From assembly GCF_001014615.2 (NCBI RefSeq), contig NZ_LBCQ02000002.1:310001-374000 (forward strand): a DNA stretch of 64,000 bases, read 5' to 3'. Made by a program: the position numbers and the translations under genes. This document shows positions 8,855-17,090 of the stretch, in pieces; position 1 is the stretch's first letter, and each line of letters starts with the position of its first letter. The DNA is from Aquamicrobium sp. LC103 (lineage in GTDB: Bacteria; Pseudomonadota; Alphaproteobacteria; Rhizobiales; Rhizobiaceae). The notes under the pieces are model-generated. The model saw nothing but the letters and a program-made list of their open reading frames with translations, searched no databases and was not told the origin of the DNA.

Positions 8855-8864
8855 AACTTATTCC
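8847..8864 (+). promoter_or_regulatory. shared 18-bp motif, copy 1 (upstream of gafY-like gene)
   Basis: GATATAAGAACTTATTCC matches the sequence at 19404-19421 at 15 of 18 positions, the differences all being transitions. It contains an imperfectly centred inverted repeat ATAAG-AA-CTTAT. The half TTATTCC resembles a degenerate DnaA box (TTATCCACA), which is notable because the adjacent gene encodes a DnaA-domain-IV-like DNA-binding protein. It may be a binding site of that protein. Confidence 0.5.
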
Positions 8865-8886
8865 TAGACCAAATGGGGTAAGTGTC

Positions 8887-9303
8887 TTGCCAGCAACCAT
8901 TCCCAAAGATGAAGCTCCCCCGCCGCAAGGTCGCGACGGCAGGCGCTCCCGCCGGCCGGAACCGTTTGCGGGAATGGCCGGCGACGAACGCAAAATGGCC
9001 GTTTGCGAGGCGGTGATCGATCTTTCGGCGGCGCTGTTCAACGTTTCCGGGCGAGAATTGCGCCTGCCGGGACGTTCCCCTCTCGGCGTCGCGCGCGTCC
9101 GGCAGATCGCCATGTATATCTGCCACGTCGTGCTCGGCCTGACGATGGGAGATATCGGACGCGGCTTCAATCGCGACCGGACGACGGTGCTGCATGCCTG
9201 CCATCTGATCGAGGATCTGCGCGACGACGAGGATTTCGACCGCATCGTCGTCATGGCCGAGCGGGTGACGAAGGCCGCATTCGGCGTTGCTTCGGGAGAT
9301 TAA
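8887..9303 (+). CDS. GafY-like GTA regulator (stand-alone DnaA domain IV)
   Basis: The 138-residue protein has a charged, Pro-rich N-terminus and then a helix-turn-helix like DnaA domain IV. RQIAMY (residues 72-77) and NRDRTTVLHAC (95-105) correspond to the DnaA-box-recognition signature, but no AAA+ domain is present. The next gene encodes a DUF6456 protein. In Rhodobacter capsulatus these two parts are fused in GafA, the direct activator of the GTA; in Caulobacter they are separate as GafY and GafZ. The same arrangement 10 kb from a GTA cluster supports a GafY-like role. Start is TTG 8887 behind GGGGTAAG; ATG 8974 is an alternative. Confidence 0.8.
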   Translation: MPATIPKDEAPPPQGRDGRRSRRPEPFAGMAGDERKMAVCEAVIDLSAALFNVSGRELRLPGRSPLGVARVRQIAMYICHVVLGLTMGDIGRGFNRDRTTVLHACHLIEDLRDDEDFDRIVVMAERVTKAAFGVASGD

Positions 9304-9311
9304 TCGTCATA

Positions 9312-10109
9312 ATGCAAAACAAAGCCATAATCCGCGCCTTGCGGTTCCTGTCCATGGGGCCGGCGAGGGTCGGCGAGGCGGGCCTGCCCGGCCGGCTGCT
9401 GCTCGATGCCGGTGATCGCGGCTCGATTTCCCTGGACACCGAGACGCTCGATGAAATGTGCGGCCGTGAACTCGTCGAGGTCCGGGCATCGCAGATAGAG
9501 CGGACCGAGATCGGCGCCGGCCTGCTCAAGCGGGTGCTGACCGGCAAGGAGGCCTTTCAGGCCCAGCACCGCGAACTCGGCGAGCGCCTCATCGAACGGG
9601 ATGCGGTTTGGGAGAAGGTGACGGTGAACGACACCGAATCGCCGTTGGCGTTGCTGGCGCGCCGGCGCGACCGGGACGGGCGGAAGTTCCTGTCGGCGAG
9701 GGAGTTCATGGCGGGTGAGAGGCTGCGCTCCGACTATACGCGCGGGCAGTTGATGCCGCGCATGGGCGCAAACTGGCAGGCGACGGTTTCCTCCGGCCCA
9801 CGAGGAGGCAACGACAACGGCATCGCCGAACTGACGGATGCGGCGTTGGCCGCGCGCCAGCGGGTAAACTGCGCGCTGGAAGCCGTGGGGCCGGAGCTTT
9901 CAGGTGTCCTGGTCGACATCTGCTGTTTTCTGAAAGGGCTGGAAACGGTGGAGAGCGAGCGCGGATGGCCCGTGCGTTCGGCGAAGATCGTCCTCAAATC
10001 GGCGCTCGGCGCCCTTGCGCGCCACTATGAGCCGGCGGGCGGCGAAAGGCAGCGTCCGCATGCGATCCTGCATTGGGGCGCAGAGAACTATCGCCCGACG
10101 CTCGTGTAG
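9312..10109 (+). CDS. GafZ-like GTA regulator (DUF6456)
   Basis: The 265-residue protein lies eight bases after the GafY-like gene, so the two are surely co-transcribed. The C-terminal two thirds match the DUF6456 pattern: SPLALLARRRDRDGRKFLSA, then GERLRSDYTRGQLMPRMGANW, then a helical domain ending in KIVLKSALGALARHY. The homologous region of R. capsulatus GafA is needed for GTA activation, and Caulobacter GafZ is reported to act as an anti-terminator with RNA polymerase and Nus factors. Here the same function is an inference, strengthened by a terminator inside the GTA cluster. The gene is convergent with sufE, three bases apart. Confidence 0.78.
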   Translation: MQNKAIIRALRFLSMGPARVGEAGLPGRLLLDAGDRGSISLDTETLDEMCGRELVEVRASQIERTEIGAGLLKRVLTGKEAFQAQHRELGERLIERDAVWEKVTVNDTESPLALLARRRDRDGRKFLSAREFMAGERLRSDYTRGQLMPRMGANWQATVSSGPRGGNDNGIAELTDAALAARQRVNCALEAVGPELSGVLVDICCFLKGLETVESERGWPVRSAKIVLKSALGALARHYEPAGGERQRPHAILHWGAENYRPTLV

Positions 10110-10112
10110 ACA

Positions 10113-10535
10113 TCAGGCAGGTGCGAGCGCGGCCTCGGCGGTCTGGCGGATGCGCCGAATCATGGAGCGCAGGCCGTTGGCGCGCTGTGGCGTCAGGTGC
10201 TCATCCAATCCTAGCGAGCGCAGCAGGGATTCGGCGTCGGTGGCGAGGATTTCGCTCGCCTTCCTGCCGGAAAAGAGCGCAAGCAGGATTGCCACGAGGC
10301 CGCGGACGATGTGGGCATCGGAATCACCGACGAAGATCAGAACGGGATCGGGGCCGTCGGATCTGGCGGTGTCCAGCCAGACCTGGCTGACGCAGCCGGG
10401 AACCTTGTGGGCATCGTCGCGCGCGGCTTCCGGGAACGGCGGCAGGTCGTTTCCCAGTTCGATCACGTAGCGATAGCGGTCTTCCCAGTCGTCCAGGAAG
10501 GCGAAATCGTCCTTGATGTCGTCGATCGAAGTCAT
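10113..10535 (-). CDS. sufE: SufE family Fe-S cluster assembly sulfur acceptor
   Basis: The 140-residue protein takes sulfur from the cysteine desulfurase SufS and passes it to the SUF scaffold in the cytosol. The active-site cysteine is Cys48 in KVPGCVSQVWL, the family hallmark, and the FLDDWEDRYRYVIELG block opens the protein as in typical SufE. Length is normal. The rest of the suf operon is not nearby. Confidence 0.94.
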   Translation of the reverse strand: MTSIDDIKDDFAFLDDWEDRYRYVIELGNDLPPFPEAARDDAHKVPGCVSQVWLDTARSDGPDPVLIFVGDSDAHIVRGLVAILLALFSGRKASEILATDAESLLRSLGLDEHLTPQRANGLRSMIRRIRQTAEAALAPA

Positions 10536-10646
10536 GACCAGGATATAGTGTGGCGGCCGGCCAGCGTCACTAAAAAAGTGGCGGCAAAACGGGAAGTTCC
10601 CCGCCTCGCCGCCGAGGCCAGTTCGGACCTTGGTTCGGTTGCGATA

Positions 10647-11018
10647 TCAGTCGTGCGCCGCGTTCGGCGCGGGTACTTCCGCCTTCGGCTCCTCAACGGC
10701 CACGGTACCGGTCTTGATGGATTCATCGAGCTGCGCCGGCGCGTCGGTCTTGCTGAAATGCTCGTCGAGAACGTCATAGGCGATGCGCGCGCTTTCCCTG
10801 GCGCGGATGCCGATCGTCTCCAGCGCCGACCTTCCGACGTCGCAGACTTCCGGCTTTCGCTCGCAAATGCCGGCAACGTCGCCGACGGCTTCGCGGGCGG
10901 CGAAGAAGGCCTCGATCGGGCCTACCGTCGTGCCGTCCTCACCGTTGGAGGCGCCGCCGAAAGGTATGATGAGAAGCACCAGCGACAGCCAGAAAACTGA
11001 GCGGATAATGAACCCCAT
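10647..11018 (-). CDS. DUF5330 family exported/membrane protein
   Basis: The 123-residue protein begins with a hydrophobic segment, MGFIIRSVFWLSLVLLIIPF, likely an uncleaved anchor or signal. The middle part carries AGICERKPEVCDVG with two cysteines that could pair in the periplasm, and the C-terminus is acidic and Pro/Ala-rich. This pattern matches the DUF5330 family of Rhizobiales, whose function is unknown. It is separated from sufE by about 110 bp and may be monocistronic. Confidence 0.8.
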   Translation of the reverse strand: MGFIIRSVFWLSLVLLIIPFGGASNGEDGTTVGPIEAFFAAREAVGDVAGICERKPEVCDVGRSALETIGIRARESARIAYDVLDEHFSKTDAPAQLDESIKTGTVAVEEPKAEVPAPNAAHD

Positions 11019-11470
11019 TTTGCAACCCTCGATCTTGCGCGGCGTACCAACCGCGTCGTTCGCAAGCCATAATGACAGGGAGCTGCGAACGGCGCCTTGA
11101 AGATGAGAGTCGAATTTGCAGAAAATTCAGTTCAAATTTTAGCTATCCGTCGGACGCGCGCGTTTTCAGGTAACGTGCGGGTGCTCCGGCAAATGCGCGT
11201 TGAAGCGCCAACTTGTTGACGAAGCATCAGAATTCCTGCTCCCGGACGACCGAAGGGGAACGTCGTTTCTGGTCTCTCGCGAGTGCTTCCAGCCCTTACC
11301 TTCTGTTTACCATGACGCGAATTGCCGGGGAAAAACCGCTTCGCCACTAGTGTTCGTAGCGCTCGAAGGGGGTTCGGCGACGTGGTTTTATCCTTTCCTT
11401 AAACGGAGGATGCGAGGGTCGTTCTCAATCAGATCGATCCGCCAAGCGGACAGAGTGCGAGTGCGTTGAG
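11019..11470. other. 452-bp divergent intergenic region
   Basis: This spans the divergent starts of the DUF5330 gene and the sensor kinase gene. I see no coding frame with a convincing start or family match. It must contain promoters in both directions, but no clear -35/-10 pair stood out. Confidence 0.4.
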
Positions 11471-13249
11471 TTGAGCAAAGAGACGCGGAAATCGGGCAAT
11501 TGGCATGCCGAGCTGGCGGCCAGTTTCGAACGCCTGGTCCGTCCATCGGTTGCCGATGACGGCGAGCGGGAAAGGCAGGGTCGCCTGATAGGCGTTCTGC
11601 TCCTGTCTCCGTTCATCGCCGCGGTGGCGATGGTTCCCGCGCTTGCGATGCAGGCCGGCACGGCCATGACGCTGGCGGCGGCCTGCACGATCTTCGGCGC
11701 GGCCTGGGCGCTGGCGATTACGGTCATGCTGACCGGTCGCTCGCGCATCGCGGAACTCGTCGCGCTGTCGGGCGGCGCCGTTGCCCTGGCCGCCGTCCTT
11801 CACCTTGCCGGCGGAGTTTCCTCTCCATTGGCGGTACTGGCGCTTGCCTTGCCGCTGGAAGCCTATTGGATCGCTCGCAAGGCCAAGGCTGCAAAGCTGG
11901 CCGGCGCGATGGCCGCGCTGGGGCTGGCGATTTCGCTTCCATTTTCCGGAATCGCTTCCGCCGAAGCCGCAAGGTCCGCGTTCGGCTGGTTCGCCCCGAT
12001 ATTTTATGCCGCCACGCTCTGGCTGCGTTACGGGCGCGGCGAGCTTGCTTCGGAACGCGAGGCGGTGACGCCCGGCCTCATTCCGCTGGCTGAACTTATG
12101 CCCGCCGTGACCATTACGATGAACAAGGCCGGCGACGTTCAGGCGGTGAGCGAACAGTCCAACGCCATTCTCGGCCTGTCGCCCGAACTGCTTTCGGGAA
12201 ACGAGCTGTTCCAGCGCGTTCATGTCGCCGATCGGGTGCATTATCTGTGCGCGCTTTCGAAGCTACGCTCCGGCGAGAGCGCGCAGAAGCTGAGCCTGCG
12301 GCTGCGCTTGCCGGCAGGACATGCGGCGGGTCCCTACGGCTGGTTCGACATGGAATTACTGAACGCCGGCGCGGAGGCGACGCTCGCCGTTGTTCGTGAC
12401 GGCGGCGAGGCGGCCGAGCTGCGCGAGGCGCTTGCGCAGGCCCGGGAGAAAATGGGTGCGCTCGAAATCGCGAAGGGACGTTTCCTGGCTGCCGTCAGCC
12501 ACGAGCTTCGCACGCCGCTCAACGCGATCATCGGCTTTTCCGACATGCTGCTGCACAAGGAAATCTCCGGGCCGCTTTCCGCCAAGCAGGCAGAGCAGAT
12601 CGCGCTCGTCCGCGAGGCCGGAAATCATCTCCTGTCGGTGGTCAATTCCATTCTCGACGTATCGAAGATCGAATCGGGAACCTATCACATCACGCCCGAG
12701 CCCTTCGACCTCGGGACGGCGATGGGCCTCTGCCACTCGATGATGGAGCCGCAGGCGAATTCGAAGGGCGTGGCGCTGTCGGCGAAAGTTCCTCCGACCC
12801 TCGGAGAGGTGGTCGGCGACCAGCGTGCCGTGCAGCAGATATTGCTGAACCTGCTTTCCAACGCGGTGAAGTTCACTCCCGAAGGCGGCAGTGTCGCGAT
12901 GAATGCGGTCCAGACCGGGGAGACGGTGCAGATCCATGTCAGCGACACGGGCATAGGGATCGAGGAATGCGATCTCCGCGAGATCGGCAAGCCTTTCATG
13001 CAGGTGCAAAATGACTATACACGCCAGTTCCAGGGAACGGGCCTCGGCCTTTCGCTGGTGAAGGGGCTGGTGAAGCTCCACAACGGCGCGATGAGCATCG
13101 AAAGCGCGCCCGGGCTCGGCACTACCGTGACGTTCAGCCTTCCGGTTGCCGGAAAGAGCAGGGACATCGGGCCGAAGCCGGCCGCGTTCGAGGCAAGGCA
13201 AGGGCATACAGGGGAAAGGGATGGCAACAGGCTCCGGAAGATCGCCTAG
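11471..13249 (+). CDS. DivJ/PleC-like sensor histidine kinase
   Basis: The 592-residue protein has an N-terminal membrane domain with about six hydrophobic segments (residues 40-195), a PAS-like domain (about 210-320), then HisKA and HATPase domains. The phospho-accepting His lies in AVSHELRTPLNAIIGFSDML; the N box is NLLSNAVKF, the G1 box DTGIGI and the G2 box GTGLGLSL. This H-box sequence is typical of the PleC/DivJ family, which acts on DivK and thereby on CtrA in alphaproteobacteria; that target is inferred. Translation starts at TTG 11471. The next gene begins 29 bases before this one ends. Confidence 0.85.
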   Translation: MSKETRKSGNWHAELAASFERLVRPSVADDGERERQGRLIGVLLLSPFIAAVAMVPALAMQAGTAMTLAAACTIFGAAWALAITVMLTGRSRIAELVALSGGAVALAAVLHLAGGVSSPLAVLALALPLEAYWIARKAKAAKLAGAMAALGLAISLPFSGIASAEAARSAFGWFAPIFYAATLWLRYGRGELASEREAVTPGLIPLAELMPAVTITMNKAGDVQAVSEQSNAILGLSPELLSGNELFQRVHVADRVHYLCALSKLRSGESAQKLSLRLRLPAGHAAGPYGWFDMELLNAGAEATLAVVRDGGEAAELREALAQAREKMGALEIAKGRFLAAVSHELRTPLNAIIGFSDMLLHKEISGPLSAKQAEQIALVREAGNHLLSVVNSILDVSKIESGTYHITPEPFDLGTAMGLCHSMMEPQANSKGVALSAKVPPTLGEVVGDQRAVQQILLNLLSNAVKFTPEGGSVAMNAVQTGETVQIHVSDTGIGIEECDLREIGKPFMQVQNDYTRQFQGTGLGLSLVKGLVKLHNGAMSIESAPGLGTTVTFSLPVAGKSRDIGPKPAAFEARQGHTGERDGNRLRKIA

Positions 13250-14066
13250 ACAGCGCAAGCGGGTCGACGATCTTGTCGATGACGAGGGAGGCGGATTGTT
13301 TTCGCGCCAGCGGATGATGGTCGGCGGGCTGACGGCCTTCGCCGTGGCCTTTTCCTATGTCGGCGCGAACGCGGTCTGGTATCAGCCCTACGCGCATCCG
13401 GGCGTCTTCTTTCCCACCCGGTCGCAGCCGGCCGCGATGCCGACCATGGAAAGCGGCGTCGCTTCCCAAGAGGCGGCCGCGACCGAGACGATCATAAGGA
13501 TCGAGAAGGAAGGGGAAGAATCCGCCCCAGAAGCGGCCGCCGCCGTTCCCGTCCCCGGCGACCCGACGGTGAGAACCGTCCAGCGTATCCTCTCCGACCT
13601 GAAGCTCTACAGCGGGCCTGTCGATGGGCTCACCGGCCCGCAGACCAAGGCCGCGATCGGCGCCTACCAGAAGATGGTGGGGCTCGAGATAACGGGCGGA
13701 ATCGACGGCAGGCTTCTCGAACAACTGGGGAGCAGCGCACCCGCCGAGCAGGTCTCATTGCCGGACGAAGCGCCGACCCCGGCGCCGACCGTGGCCGACA
13801 TCATCCAGAAGACGGCGTCCGCGCCCGTACCTGGAACCGACGCCATGCCGACGTCGTCGGCGGTTCAGAAGCCGGATCCGATGGTGCTCCGCATCCAGGC
13901 GGGCCTCAAGGCCTTCGGCAATGACGGCATAGAAGTGGACGGCGTCGTCGGTGGGAAGACCCGGGCGGCGATACGCGAATTCCAGTCGCTGTTCGGCCTG
14001 CCGGAAACCGGGGAACCCGATGAAAGGCTCTACGCCAAGATGCAGGAAATCGGCCTGACCAACTGA
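13221..14066 (+). CDS. peptidoglycan-binding domain protein, membrane-anchored
   Basis: The 281-residue protein has a basic cytosolic N-terminus, one transmembrane segment (about residues 30-52) and two PG_binding_1 repeats. Repeat one is around YSGPVDGLTGPQTKAAIGAY and repeat two around IEVDGVVGGKTRAAIREF. Each has the DG-x-x-G-x-x-T-x-x-A-I pattern. The repeats should lie in the periplasm and bind peptidoglycan. ATG 13221 is chosen because GGGGAAAGGG lies immediately upstream. Overlap with the kinase gene suggests translational coupling. Confidence 0.88.
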   Translation: MATGSGRSPRQRKRVDDLVDDEGGGLFSRQRMMVGGLTAFAVAFSYVGANAVWYQPYAHPGVFFPTRSQPAAMPTMESGVASQEAAATETIIRIEKEGEESAPEAAAAVPVPGDPTVRTVQRILSDLKLYSGPVDGLTGPQTKAAIGAYQKMVGLEITGGIDGRLLEQLGSSAPAEQVSLPDEAPTPAPTVADIIQKTASAPVPGTDAMPTSSAVQKPDPMVLRIQAGLKAFGNDGIEVDGVVGGKTRAAIREFQSLFGLPETGEPDERLYAKMQEIGLTN

Positions 14067-14070
14067 TCGG

Positions 14071-14451
14071 GTGCATGAAGTGCGAGTCACAAGCGATCTT
14101 TGGGTATCCGCCCTGGTGCGGCGGGTGTTTGCCGGGGGCGATTTCGCGGCGATAGAGAAACGGGGCTCGACGGAAGCCGGTGCCATTTTCATCGTCGTGC
14201 GCTCGCGCTTCGGGGAAACGGATCTCTACGGACCGGCTCCCCAGGCAAGCTATGAAGGCAGCAGGCCGGACGAACGGCTTTTCACGCAGCTCATGCGGGA
14301 CGACGGCATCGCCGGAGACGAGGCGGGCGGGAGAATTTCGGCGCGGCTCGAAAAGGAACTTCGGTTCGATCCGGATGCCTGGATCGTGGAGATCGAAGCC
14401 GAGCCCGGTCGGGTTGCCGAACTGATCGAGATCACGAAGCCCGACGGTTGA
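14071..14451 (+). CDS. DUF1491 family protein
   Basis: The 126-residue protein begins at GTG 14071, four bases after the preceding stop, so it belongs to the same transcript. Family blocks visible are VTSDLWVSALVRRVFAGGDF, GAIFIVVRSRFGETDLYGPA and the C-terminal RFDPDAWIVEIE. It lacks a signal peptide or membrane segment. Function is not established for DUF1491. Its last 20 bases overlap the end of the convergent DUF2336 gene. Confidence 0.85.
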   Translation: MHEVRVTSDLWVSALVRRVFAGGDFAAIEKRGSTEAGAIFIVVRSRFGETDLYGPAPQASYEGSRPDERLFTQLMRDDGIAGDEAGGRISARLEKELRFDPDAWIVEIEAEPGRVAELIEITKPDG

Positions 14452-15433
14452 GGTCGGCGGCAGACGGGGTCGAGCCGGAGGCGGAAGAGGGTCGTCGCCA
14501 TTGGCAGACGGTTCGGCTTGCCTGCTCGAAATCGACCGCGCGATAGGTTTCGATGAAGCGCCCGATCGCCTTGCCGTTGCCGAACCGCAGCGGGCGCGCG
14601 CACATGGCCAGCAGGAAAGCCTGCTCCTCGCTCAAGGACAGCGAGCGCAAGGCGGCGGCAAGGTTGGAATATTCGTCTGCTTCCAACACCTCGTGCGCCT
14701 TCGCCGGGTCGATCTCCAAGGCTTCCGCCAAGGCCGTATGGAACAGCGGCCGCGAACCGGTGAGGGCCGTCGCGCGCAGCCTCGGATAGACGTCCTCATT
14801 TCCCGGCGCACCCGCATTTGCGGCATCGTCCTGAACGGGATCGCCGGCTGGACGCATCATGGCGAGCAGACGATGGCGGGTTTGCGTGACGACGGGGCTT
14901 TCCTCCCCGGAAGCGCTTTTCCTGTTCACGCCGTCCGGCCCTATCGCAACCGATGCGGCCTCGAGAGCGCGGATCAACTCCGCGATCCGGGGATTGAGAC
15001 GGCGTCGCCTGGCAATCACGCGCGCATGCGCCATGCCGTGGCGTCCGATCAGCGCCACGAGATCGATGTCGGTCAGGAATTCGCCGCGCACGAGCAGCGG
15101 TGCGGAGATCTCGACCGGCTCGTTGGCCAGGCGCCGCGCGAGACCGACGGGGGCGTGAGGAACTTCCGAAAGCGCGGCGGCGGCGAAGCGGCGCGCCTCG
15201 GCGGAAACGCAGCCGTAGAGCGGCAGGGCGAGATCGTCCAATTGCGCGATTTCGCGGCGGGACGGGCGAGGCAGCGAACAGAAGGCGGATATGGCCGCCC
15301 GGAAAAGCCTTTCCGATTTCCCGGTCGCGGTGCCGGCCGCAATCTGTCGGAATTCAGGAGCAAACACTGTCGATACTTCCGGGACTCGAATACGCGAACA
15401 TGTCGAAAGCGGTGAGTGGCTTCGACAGTTCAT
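14432..15433 (-). CDS. DUF2336 family protein
   Basis: The 333-residue protein is rich in helices and Ala/Leu/Arg, with repeated segments such as HAPVGLARRLANEPVEISAPLL and LVALIGRHGMAHARVIARRR that look like HEAT-type repeats. The layout matches DUF2336, an alphaproteobacterial family without an assigned role. An alternative GTG start at 15367, before FAPEFRQIAAG, would give a more typical N-terminus and is quite possible. The region upstream (15434-15661) has no gene. Confidence 0.78.
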   Translation of the reverse strand: MNCRSHSPLSTCSRIRVPEVSTVFAPEFRQIAAGTATGKSERLFRAAISAFCSLPRPSRREIAQLDDLALPLYGCVSAEARRFAAAALSEVPHAPVGLARRLANEPVEISAPLLVRGEFLTDIDLVALIGRHGMAHARVIARRRRLNPRIAELIRALEAASVAIGPDGVNRKSASGEESPVVTQTRHRLLAMMRPAGDPVQDDAANAGAPGNEDVYPRLRATALTGSRPLFHTALAEALEIDPAKAHEVLEADEYSNLAAALRSLSLSEEQAFLLAMCARPLRFGNGKAIGRFIETYRAVDFEQASRTVCQWRRPSSASGSTPSAADLNRRAS

Positions 15434-15661
15434 ATTAGAACGAATCCGTTAGCAGCCTGTTAACTGCGTTCTTTAAGTGATTTCAAATACTAAGCAGCGG
15501 GATGGGAGCCGGGTGGCGGTGAAGGCCGGGCAGCCCCCAACTCGAAGGAGCGGAGGTCGTTTTTCCGTTTTTCGTCAACAAGTTGTTAACCGTGTGAAGT
15601 GCTTCATAGAAGCGTAGGCGTATGTGTTGCTCCATCCAGTATGAGAAGAGAGCGCAATGTC

Positions 15662-15832
15662 ATGGCTACCATACTCACATTCGTGCCGCGCGCCGCGAGA
15701 ACATCGCCTCGCAAACAGCGCGGCGATGCCTCGATAATCATCTTCCCCGGCGTCAGATACGAACGGGTGCCCAAGACGTCCCTGATCGGAAGCCGCGTAC
15801 CCGTCATCAAGCGACATAAGGAAGAGGCCTGA
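15662..15832 (+). CDS. small conserved Rhizobiales-type protein
   Basis: The 56-residue basic protein starts MATILTFVPRAARTSPRK and contains IIIFPGVRYER. From memory, small proteins with this pattern recur in Rhizobiales, but no function is known to me. An AGAGAG purine stretch precedes the ATG. It has no signal or membrane segment. Confidence 0.65.
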   Translation: MATILTFVPRAARTSPRKQRGDASIIIFPGVRYERVPKTSLIGSRVPVIKRHKEEA

Positions 15833-15878
15833 GCCTCGTCACGGGCAGGGGACGGATGAAGGGAAGCGCGCGGCCGCC

Positions 15879-16421
15879 TCAGTGCGGCACGCAGTCGATC
15901 TCGCGCAGGTAGCGCGAAACGGTCGGTTCCCAGGTTTCATCGGGAACGAAGCTGCGCACCACGGCAATTCCCTCGTTGATGTCGGTCTCCACGAAAACCG
16001 ATTTGTCGAACTCGGCCGGCAGCTCGTTCCTGAGCTCGATCATCTGCGTGGGCGTGGCGACGACGAAGTCGACGACGCCGTCGGGAGCGGCGCGGTCGTT
16101 GAAGCTGAACACGTTCTGGCCCATGCGATCGTAGATCGAGATCGACCAGAATTCCGGATGCGCTGCCGCGCTGACGCGCGTCACGCCGTCGCGCAGGTCG
16201 AAACGGCAGGCGACCGCGTCAAAAAGCGGATCGAGCGACTTGATGGCGGCTTCACCGCCGGAGCGACTGTCGATGCGCACGGTCTCGTACATGTCGGTCA
16301 TCTCCTTGAGTCTCGACCAGGCGTCGCGTTCGGAATAGCCCGGAAGCATGAGCAGGACGGCGATGTGGACCGCCGCCGCGCCGATCAGCCCCAGTATGAT
16401 CGCCTGCAGCAGCCTACCCAT
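15879..16421 (-). CDS. DUF1254 domain protein (short form)
   Basis: The 180-residue protein starts MGRLLQAIILGLIGAAAVHI, an N-terminal membrane segment, followed by a DUF1254-like domain (FWSISIYDRMGQNVFSFNDR). It overlaps the end of the DUF1214 gene by eight bases, so the two are translationally coupled. DUF1254 and DUF1214 are often fused in longer proteins; here they are separate neighbours, which is common in Rhizobiales. The product is probably anchored with the domain in the periplasm. Function unknown. Confidence 0.83.
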   Translation of the reverse strand: MGRLLQAIILGLIGAAAVHIAVLLMLPGYSERDAWSRLKEMTDMYETVRIDSRSGGEAAIKSLDPLFDAVACRFDLRDGVTRVSAAAHPEFWSISIYDRMGQNVFSFNDRAAPDGVVDFVVATPTQMIELRNELPAEFDKSVFVETDINEGIAVVRSFVPDETWEPTVSRYLREIDCVPH

Positions 16422-16998
16422 TGCAGGAAGTCCGCGTGATGCGGGGAAGCTCGATGTCGGAGACGTGGCTGTTGCTGGCCGTGGCGGTATCGTAGAGCGT
16501 GAGTGCGAGAATGAACGGCTCCGTTCCCGAAATAGCGAGCCAGTTTCCCGGCGACGGACGGCGCGAGACGGAAATCCGCACCTTGCCGTCCTGCGCGCGC
16601 AGCAGACCCGTGGAATGCAGCGCCGGCGCGCGGCCGCCCGCCGCAGGCAGGGGCTTGTGATCGAGATCCTGCGCATACAGCGTCCAGAAGCGCGCGGCCG
16701 GGAATGTGCCTTCGACGGAATAGGCGCAATCGGCGCGAAGGAGCTGGCCGCCGGAATCGCGCCGGGCGGTGAAGGCGATCCCTTCGGCCTGGCCCAATGC
16801 GAGATCGGCCTCCCGCGCGAAGCGGGCTTTCGAATAAGGGTCGGCGTCGTTCGTTCCCATTTTCGGAAAGGCCGTCCAGTTTCCCACATTTATCGTGCCG
16901 AAGCCCGCATCGGTGTCCATCAGAAGCCAGACGCTGCCCGCACCGCCGCCGATGGCGATGGCGAGGGTCAGGGCTGTCAGAAACACGAATTTGAACAT
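16414..16998 (-). CDS. DUF1214 domain protein
   Basis: The 194-residue protein begins with a hydrophobic segment MFKFVFLTALTLAIAIGGGA and has a DUF1214 domain with ARFWTLYAQD, KVRISVSRRP, NWLAISGTEPFILALTLYDT. Likely periplasmic. It lies downstream of the penicillin-binding protein gene on the same strand, with 92 bp between, and is coupled to the DUF1254 gene. Function unknown. Confidence 0.85.
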   Translation of the reverse strand: MFKFVFLTALTLAIAIGGGAGSVWLLMDTDAGFGTINVGNWTAFPKMGTNDADPYSKARFAREADLALGQAEGIAFTARRDSGGQLLRADCAYSVEGTFPAARFWTLYAQDLDHKPLPAAGGRAPALHSTGLLRAQDGKVRISVSRRPSPGNWLAISGTEPFILALTLYDTATASNSHVSDIELPRITRTSCNG

Positions 16999-17090
16999 GA
17001 TGGCGGGGAGGGCTCGGCTGGAAGATCTACCGGATTGAGTGGCTAGCGGTCGCGGTCCTGGATGCCAAAGTCAAGCCGAATCGAAACGGA

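Noticed and set aside
8887-9303. Replication initiator gene dnaA or an origin of replication
   Set aside because: Only domain IV is present, without the AAA+ domain, and no cluster of DnaA boxes is seen; the DUF6456 neighbour fits the GafA system.
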